In this document: in pieces, positions 26,601-35,600 of the stretch
How positions within the stretch are numbered: the first letter of the stretch is position 1
Layout of the letters: each line of letters starts with the position of its first letter
NCBI RefSeq assembly: GCF_000247695.1
Contig: NW_004624795.1
Coordinates: 10,210,000-10,273,999 of the forward strand
DNA: 64,000 nucleotides
Origin: Heterocephalus glaber
Lineage: Eukaryota; Chordata; Mammalia; Rodentia; Bathyergidae
Direction: 5' to 3'
Translations under genes and position numbers: made by a program
Notes under the pieces: model-generated
Seen by the model: only the letters and a program-made list of their open reading frames with translations
The model's database searches: none
What the model was told of the DNA's origin: nothing

Positions 26601-29600
26601 AGTAGCAGGAATCTTTAGTTTTAATAAGCATCCCAGGAATATTACAGAGCAGTGGTTTTTCAATCATAAGGAACCCTGTTATAAACCTCTACCCCAAGAT
26701 GCAGATATTAAAATAGTTATAATGGTTCCTGAATTTCACTATGATGAAAGATAATCTTTAGAATCTGTAAGATTTTTGTTTTCTGGACTATCTTCTTAGA
26801 TACATTTATAGAAATGTATAGATAAATGAAACTATAATTAGATTTTTCTTTTGTTCAGTACTGGGCATTGAACTCAGGACCTTTGAAATGAGCTATATCC
26901 CCAGCCAGCCCTTTGAAATTTTTTAAAATTTTTGAGACAGGCTCTCACTAAGTCACTAACTTGCCCAGGCTGGGCTTGAACTTGGGATTCTCCTACCTCA
27001 GTCTCCCAGCATGCTGGGATGATTCCACAGCGTGTGCCACCATACGTGGCTTAAAAAAAAAAGTTCTTTTTACACTGTCAGAAACTGAAGCTCTAAAGTT
27101 GACTGGGGCATGTATCTGAGCCAAAGCATATGCCTAAGACCAAACATAAGAGGCAGAATCAGCCATTAAAATGTTATATGGTCTTGAGATTTGTCTCTTC
27201 CTCTTGTGTTTGCAGTTTAATTTTTTCACCGTCCCGGAACAAGTGAGTTTTAAAATTATCCATAACAGGAAAGATCCTTATGATAATGGGATAAAGTCAC
27301 AGGTTATACACCCACTTCCCATCAGGTAACAGACCGAGAAGAAATGCTTGCTTAACACTAATGTTTCCAGTAAGACATGAAATAGGACCACCATCCCCTC
27401 TCACTTGACCATCGAGGAAACCCAGGCAGAGGAAGTTGAACTTGCCAGTGGTTGCTCAGCTAGTACTGGAACAGGATTCAAATTCAAATGGATCTGACAT
27501 TTTTTGAGATTTTTCTTGTTGAGATTTTGAGACTGGATCTCTATGTAGCCCAGACTGGCCTCAAACTTGAAATCCTCCTGTCTCACCCTCCTGAGGGTGC
27601 TGATTTTAGTATCTCCATTTTTTGTTTTTACTTGGATTTTATTTTAAGAATTCCCATATAGTAAAATGGACCTTGTGGGTTTTTTTAAGTTTGGTATACA
27701 GTTCTAGGAATTTTAACATATATAAAGAAATCATGTAACTCACTGAAGTCAGGACATAGAAGTCAATCTACCCCCCACCATGAACCCCTTAAACTTTCTC
27801 ATGCTATTTTTTATAGTCACACCCTCTTGCCCGATCTCTCAATCCCTGGCAACATCCAATCTGTTCCTATCAATATAGTTTGTCATCAAGAATGCTATCT
27901 AAATAGAATCATAGAGTGTGTAATTGTTCTAAAAGAGATTGTGTCAGATTGTTTGCTTCATGTATTTTGAAGCTCTGGAATCAAGTGCATATGCATTCAG
28001 GAATATTATGTTCTGTTGGTAAATTAACCATTATCATATAATTTCCTTCTTCGTTTCCTACCATTTCCTTGCCCTTTGATTCTAAAATATGTATAAACTC
28101 TAGCTTTCTTTTGATTAACATTCTCAACATATCTTTTCCCTTCTTTTTTCTTAACTGTGTCAAAAATTGTAGCTTCTTGTAGTTAGTACATAGTTGGGCC
28201 ACATTTTTTTGTATTCTCATAATTTCTGGCTTTTAGTTGATGTGTTTAGATCTTTTACATTTAATGTAATTTTATGTTGGACGTAGGTCTACCATTTTTT
28301 AATTTGTTTCCTATCTTTTTTCTATTTCCACATTTTAGTCTTCTTTTGGATTATTGCAGTGTTTTTATAATTCCATTTTAATTTATCTGCTGTGATTTTG
28401 ACTGTATCTTTATAATATATATGTACATGTATAGGAGAACTTTGGTGATTATAATGTACTTAATTTTTTAGTCTACTTAGTGTTTAGCCACTTGAAGTGA
28501 AATCCAGAAACCTTATCATCAGTTAGATTTCATCTCTTTATATTTGTTATCCTTTATGTTACATCTCTATATATTGGAAAAAATACCACATGACCATGTT
28601 ATAATTTTTGCTTGAAACCTGCAAGTATATTTTAAAGAACTCAAGAGGAGAATGGTCTCTTACACAACATTTACCATTCCCATTGCTCTTTCTGATAAAA
28701 TTTACTTTCTCTTTGCAGTTCTTTTAGCAGTCAGTTTTGAACAGGCTTATCAGCAGCAGGGTCTCTTGTTTTTACTTTTATGTGAGAATGTCGTTTCATC
28801 TTTGTTCCTGAAGAGTGGTTTCAGTGAATACAGAATTCTAAGTTTGCAGCTCTTTTCTTTTAGCAGATTTTAAAGGTGGCTCCACTCTTCTGGCCTAAAT
28901 GGAGAACTCTACATAGACTTCAGTGGACATTTCTTTATAGATAATGTGTTGTGTTTTCTGGCTGCTTTAATTTTTCTTTTCTTTTCTAATTTTGAGCAGT
29001 TTGCGATATCCGAGCATGACTTCTTTTGGTTTGTTTGGGCTTGGCTGAGTACATTAGTTTCCTAGGGCTACCATAAGAAATTCCCACTAACTGGGCAGTT
29101 GAAAACCACAAATATTTATTATCTCATAGTCCTGGAGACAAGAAGTCTGAAACTCGGTTCCTTCTCCACTTGTAGGGGAGAATCTGCTCAGGCTCTTCCA
29201 GATTCTGGTGACTTGGCATTCCTTGGGCTCATTGGCCTGTTCATACATCACCCCACTTTCTGCCTCTGCCTTCATCGAGCTCTCTCCCTTGTGTATTGCA
29301 GGTCTCCCTCTGCCTTTCTCTTTGAAGATCACTCATCATTGGATTTAGAGCCCAACCAGATAATATGGGATGATAGCCTGTAAACTTAACTATATCTGCA
29401 AGAGACCCCCTTTTTTTTATCAAATAAAGTAATACTCAGAGGTCCTGGGAATTGTGACTTGGACATATTTTGGGGGGTTTACCATTTAATCCAACCGCAC
29501 ACTTGAAATGCCCAAGATATAATCCAAAATTACTAGGCATATGAAGAATCTGCCTTCTTGAATCTGTGGGTTTATATGTTTCATCGGTCTTGTGAAGACT

Positions 29601-32600
29601 TTAGCCTGTTTTTCTTCATATATATATANNNNNNNNNNNNNNNNNNNNNNNNNNNNNNNNNNNNNNNNNNNNNNNNNNNNNNNNNNNNNNNNNNNNNNNN
29701 NNNNNNNNNNNNNNNNNNNNNNNNNNNNTTTTTTGGCATTGCACACTATTACTGTCTTTCAGGGACTCTTTTGTTTTAACCTCAGGTGTTTATTCCTCTC
29801 AGGTATTTGGGGTTCTGTCAATTGCCTTTTAAAAAACTCCCCACCCCTTCCAGTACCAGGGATCGAACTTAGGATCCTGCGCTTGCCAAGCAGGTGCAGC
29901 ACCACTGAGCTACATCCCCAGCCCTTTTTTCCCTTTTGTTCAGAATGGATAATTTCGATATCTGTGCAGTTCAAGCCCACTGTTGCCTCTGTCTTCTCCA
30001 TTTTTCCATTGATCTCATTCTAGAAGGTTTTGTATTCCTAATTTCAATTACTTTTTCAATTTTAGAATTTCCATTTGGTTCTTTATATATCGCATTCTGT
30101 TTCTATGGTGAGATGTTCCATTTTTGTTTTCTTTTTCTTTTCTTTTTTTTTTTTTTCTTCAGAAGTGTTCCCCATTGCTTCTACAATTCTAACACCCGTA
30201 TGCTCTTGACATCCATATCTGTTAATTGTCTTCTTAATGCAAGTTGAAATTTTTCTCATTCCGCTTATGGCTAGTAATTTCAGGTTATATCATGGGCATT
30301 TCTAGTGTTTTATTATGAGATGTTTAGCTGTAGTTAAATCTTGTCCTGAATGTTATTTTGATTGTAATGGGCTAACAGGTTGGTTAGATTAATGCCACAG
30401 TTTTAGCCTGCTTCAGTGGGTTGTGGTTCGGTGTCAGCACAATTTTCAAAGCTTAAGCGGTGTTAGTCAAATCTGTCCCACAATGTGCCACCCAGTAGAT
30501 AATCTGAGGTCTAGATAGCAGATAATGTGTTCAGTGCTCTGCATTTTTGGCTTCTCAGTTGAGATCCAATTCATAGACATAACAGGTTAAGCCTAGGATT
30601 TCATAAACAACTTATGAGATTTTTTCCTGGCTTCTTCAATTTTTGTGATTCCTCTGGTACTGTCTGGTTTTTTAGGGCTCCCTTCTCAATTCTCCAGTCA
30701 CAAACTAAAACTTTAGTTACCCTGTTACACCATGCATTTCTTAGACTGTGCTGATGTCGGTGATCAAATGGCAAGACCTAACAGAATAACAACAAGGCTT
30801 CTTCCCATTCTCTTGTGGTCATAGCTCCACCAACTGGTGAGGAAGATTCTTCCGAGTCTTAATCTGCAGATTACTGTTGTCGTTGCTGTCCCACAGCCAC
30901 CTAGGGACTACTGTGGTTTGGGATGTGAAGACAGATTGAAGAGGATAAAGTAGGATTAACACAGTCTCTGAGCATTAGGATTCCTCGTGGTGCTCACTCT
31001 ATGAAAATGAAAGTGCTTATTACTGTACTGTACACATTCCTTAGTCTTAGGACCACCCTGTCCCACCAGGGTGCTTTGTCTTTGCTTTCTTTGATACCTG
31101 GGTATCATGACCTAGAGGACACTGAAACTAGATGGCCATGGTTATAGTAAAGTTACTGCCCTTGCACAGTCTGAAGGTGTGTTATAGGTTTTGATTTTAG
31201 ACCAGGAAAATCATCTTACATTTTGCATTTGTGTTCTCACTGTAGGGTAATCATGCTGTGTTATCACACTATCCTAGGTTTTCCCAAAGGACCAGCCAAA
31301 ACCTCGCTTCAAGTCAGATGTATGCTAATGTAAGTAACTAAACCCTCTCCTGGCAGTGCACATAGCAGATTATCTTGACCAAAAAGAACTCTTCCTGGTC
31401 ATAAATTCTCATGTTCTGGTCAGCATTTCTTTATACTGTGTTGCTACTGCCCTTGGTAGGGGTTTTGTCTCCTTTTTTGTCTTAAGAGAGACAGGTTGTT
31501 TCACAAATATTAAAAGATGGTTAAAGACCTTAATGCCTGGGCTAGAAGGGAGGTCCGCTCAGGACTAGAGCATGTGTTTAGCATGCATAAGGTCCTGGGT
31601 TCAAACCCCAGCACCACACACAAAAAGGAACGGAGGGAGGGAGGAGTGGGAGGAGAAAAGGGGAGGTGGGGGAAGAACCCTGTAATACTCAGTCTTCATC
31701 TTAGCTGATTTACCAGCAGCATGTGACAAAACTGATGATTTCCGCCTCTTTGCACACATGGCTTTCAGACATCACTCACTTTTACTTCTTCTCTTGCCTC
31801 ACTTCCATTTCTTTTGTTGGCCTTTTCTTCTTCCCTGACCTTTGAGTGTTGGAAACCTCAGGGCTTACCTTTCCTCTGCATTCATTCATCCATGGTTTTG
31901 GGGTCTCACGTTTTGAAATAAGCCTTCATATACCCTCCAAGTCCATGTTCCCAGCTCACATCTTTTCCCTAAACTCAGAACTCACACTCCCACGTCCCAC
32001 TTAAGTCTCACCTCTTGATTACTTCCCAGTCTTTGCTGTCAGCCCGCCCTTCCCACAGACTTCCCGCCTGAATACAAGGGCACTCTGTCTGCTCTTTCAG
32101 TTGCTCAGGTGGAAAACCTCGGGGACTAGTGCTCGACCTCCATTTACCTTCAAATTCTCTGTGCTGCCAGCCACTTCTCACCAGCTCCCCTTCAGCATCC
32201 CAGTCCAAGCCACCATAGTGGCCACTGCACTCACCTCTTAAGGTTGCCCTGATTCACCCTTTGCCTCCCACCGTTCCTCCTACACCCACCCCACCTCACA
32301 GTCTACTCTTGAGAACCAGAGTAATCTCCTTAACAAGAAAAGCCGCGTCACTGGTCTGCTCAAAACCCACCTATGATCTTCTTCCTTCCTATTTTGCTCT
32401 GTGAAAGCTTGAAATGCTGGTCTGACTGCTTACCACCTCTTCAGCCTCACTCTCACCTCTGCTCACTCTGCTCCAACCACACTGCTCTTACCACTCCAGA
32501 GCCTGTGATCTTGGGTTGTCTTTGTTAATCACAGGGCTCATTTCAGTCGGGGGGACTCCGTTTAAATGTCCTAAGGGGAAGACATTTCTTGATCACCACC

Positions 32601-35600
32601 CATCAGAGCAGAAGCTCAGCTTAGACTCTTCTCCCTATTTTCTTGCTTTTGTTTACTGTAGCACATACCATCTGAAAATGATTTATGTTGGTTAGTTTTT
32701 GCTGCATGAGGGCAGGGACTTGGTCTGTTTTATTTATTGCTTTATTAATACTGCCTTGCAGTTAGTAACTGTCCAGAAGAAATTTGTGGAACAAGTGAGG
32801 AAATTACAATAAACACTTCTCACTACGAGTTTAATCTTTATTAGTCCTGACTTAATAGTATCGCTGTGCACCTTTCTGTAGATTTAAGGTTTTTTTTTTT
32901 CCTGTTTGAGGCATTCACATTCTGAGTGAAACAACAGAGAATCTGGATCAAGCCATACAATTTTACTTATTCTAAAAAATTAATATATGCCACCTGCCTC
33001 ACAAGTGCAAGGACCCGAGTTCGATCCCTGGTACCAAAAGAAAAAAACCAACAACAAAAAAATTAATATATGTGTGTGCGTGTGTGTGTGTGTGTGTGTG
33101 TATAGTGATATGTGTGAGTATTTTATATGGAAAATAGAGTACAATGAGCATGTGAATGTGAGGCAGAATGTGAATACCTTGAACAGCAAAAAATAAAAAC
33201 TTGGCAAAGAAGTAGTAAATCTTATAAGAAGTTATTACCTTAGTTTTTAAGGTTAAAGTTTGAATAGTTTAAAGTAATAGTTTAAAATTACTAGCTCATA
33301 TCCAGTTGAGTGTATATAGTTCTTGGAACAGTGCCACATGGAAGCCTAGAAATGTAATTTTAAAGAACGGCTAAAGCAGTGTATGCTTGAACATGTGTTA
33401 TGCTTTCTTCAGTTGCCACAGAACTCGAGTTCAGTGTTACTTCAGCCAGTTAGTCTGCAGAACGTCACAGCCACACCATCGAACCATGGGCCGCCATCCC
33501 CGCCTAACAATCAGCCAGGTACACAAGACCTTATTACGTGCATCCGGTAAGGAAAGAGGAGAATATATGCAAGTGCCAGAGATTAATAATCAAAAATAGA
33601 AGTTAGAGGAGCCCATTTGCATTTTCAACCTACACCAAGTATTCAAGGATGATACTACTGTGATTAACATTATAAAAAAGCCAGTTTTGAACTGAAATAC
33701 TGTATTTACAGTAAGAAACACTAAGGTAAATAGGCCTTTAGTTGAAGTTTGGACAGTTTTTTGTTACTTGTGGATTTGTTGAAGTTGGGAGAAGCATCGG
33801 AGCACCAGTCTGCTTGTTTTGGTTGTATTTCTTGGACTCTTGTGTTTGAAATCCAAATTAAATATTGTTACATTAAAAATAAGAAAGTCTTGTGTATACA
33901 CCTTGATAAGCATGTGTTTATGGTTTGTTTTCACCTAAAGTGATGACAAAGAATGATCTCCAGCCACCCAATTACTACGAGGTAATGGAGTTTGACCCCT
34001 TAGCTCCTGCTGCCACTACAGAGTAAGTCATTTACAAAATTATTAATTTGTATCTTGGTTACCTTTGATAGAAGAGCTTCCAGGACTTGGCTATACATTT
34101 AACTTTTTGTAGGTCTCAGCAGAAATTGATGGTCTTATTGCAAATGATTCATGAAGCTTTATGGTGGCTGGGCTCTTAATGGTTGTACTGCTCTTGGCCT
34201 ACAACTGAAAAAATAAAAATGCTAGGATTGCACATTAAAAAATAACTGGAACCAGTGTGTATATTAATGGATTCTTTATAGATGTATTGGCAGAAAAATC
34301 AGGTTCTCTTTAGCTTGAGAAGAGCACTGTTCACTGATTGCTGAAATAATGGCACAATGCTAGGATAGGATTTTAACTGTCCTTTGAGAACTAAATCAAA
34401 AGATAACATGCATAAGAATTTTTTAGTTTCACCACCAACAGTGTAAAGTGGACTAGTGAAGCATTAGTGTAGAAATTGCTTTTTAACCTGAAATCCTTAA
34501 AGTATCATTATTTTATGATTTCTTATCAGTCAAGTATATATGACATAGCAGGCTCGTTAATGCCTTAATATACTTTGAGTGGCTGGAGCTTAACCTTCAG
34601 ATTGTTAGATGATTAAAGCAAGTTAGAAACTGGCAGCCTGCAGGCTGTATCTTGTTCAAAGATGTGTTTTGGTTTCCCTCTGTAGAATTTAACATGTATA
34701 ATCTAACAGTTGCCAACAGTTATAAAAGCTGGTATATTTAAAAATAAAAAGTCTGGACTTCTCCATCTTTTGTATGCTCTGGCCACAGCAGACCTGGCTT
34801 TTTCCATGCCAGCAGTGGCTGGGGTGAGTAGTAGCTGTCTCCTGTATCCCAGGAGTCCTCTGCAGCACACTAGGTCCACCAGATCCTTCATCTGTCCATT
34901 GCCTGGCATGTGCGGGCATTTGATGTTTTAGTTTAAACCCTCAACGTAGTCATCAGTTTTGGAATAATTTATGAATGTTAATAGACTTGAGTCTATTAGG
35001 TATTTTTCCTAACTTAGGATAACAAAACTTCCTAGATCCCTCTGCTTGATAAAAGTAGATATATCACTGAATATATCAGTGGCTAAAGAAAGTGGTACTA
35101 AACAAGTATGCTTTGTAGAACTTAATGTTTTTATGGGTCTGTATCCCGATAGATAAGGGGAAAGTTATTATATTCAGATTAATTAAAAGATAGCTCTAAG
35201 TAGATATGGTCATATCACAGGTGCTGAGAGTGACAGTGGAGCAGCAGTAGAGACAGTGGAGAAGTGAAGCTTTGGAACTCTTATCACTGTTTTTCTTTTT
35301 GAAAGTCTCATGAAATCTGGGAAGCTTCTGAAGAAAAGCACAGAAACGTATAGAAAAGTTCTGGTGTTTTCAGAAAACTTACTGTCCATGAACTCCAGGT
35401 TAAGAGTTTTGCTTCAGTAGAGCATATATGTATGAACACACAAACACACACACACAATTCACTTATTGAATACTATGATTGTTGCCTAACTCATAATGCT
35501 GGACAAGAGACATATTATACTCCCTGTCATCACAGAAATTAAATAATAGTGTGAAGACAGAAAGTAAGCAAATTGAGCTGGGCATGGTGGCACATACCTA

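Larger units (their letters stand above)
27640..30400 (-). mobile_element. L1M relic, interrupted
   Basis: T-rich reversed L1 sequence with several recognisable blocks (about 27880-28000, 28640-29040 and 29935-30140). An MLT1 LTR, the N gap and an ID-like SINE lie inside it. Confidence 0.55.
24349..31277 (+). other. TOM1L1: TOM1L1 intron (about 6.9 kb) with assembly gap
   Basis: Contents: MIR-like pieces (24420-24530 and 24760-24930), a plus-strand L1M 3' end (about 25000-25560), an L1 3'-end-like minus piece (about 26350-26510), a MER5-like piece (about 26515-26670), truncated ID plus B1 on the minus strand (about 26860-27062), MIR near 27405-27485, B1 (27504-27605, -), long minus-strand L1M (about 27640-30400) split by an MLT1 LTR (29051-29494), the N gap and a reversed ID-like SINE (29850-29925). 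No exon seen. Confidence 0.65.
31330..33412 (+). other. TOM1L1: TOM1L1 intron
   Basis: Holds a classical ID element (31543-31622), a long L2-like plus-strand relic (about 31740-32780; it ends in the usual 'increase then lost-to-A' style 3' tail) and a partial ID-like SINE followed by (TG)n (32987-33103). No exon seen. Confidence 0.65.

Noticed and set aside
29486..30023. Frames running through the N gap
   Set aside because: Artefact of translating unknown bases.
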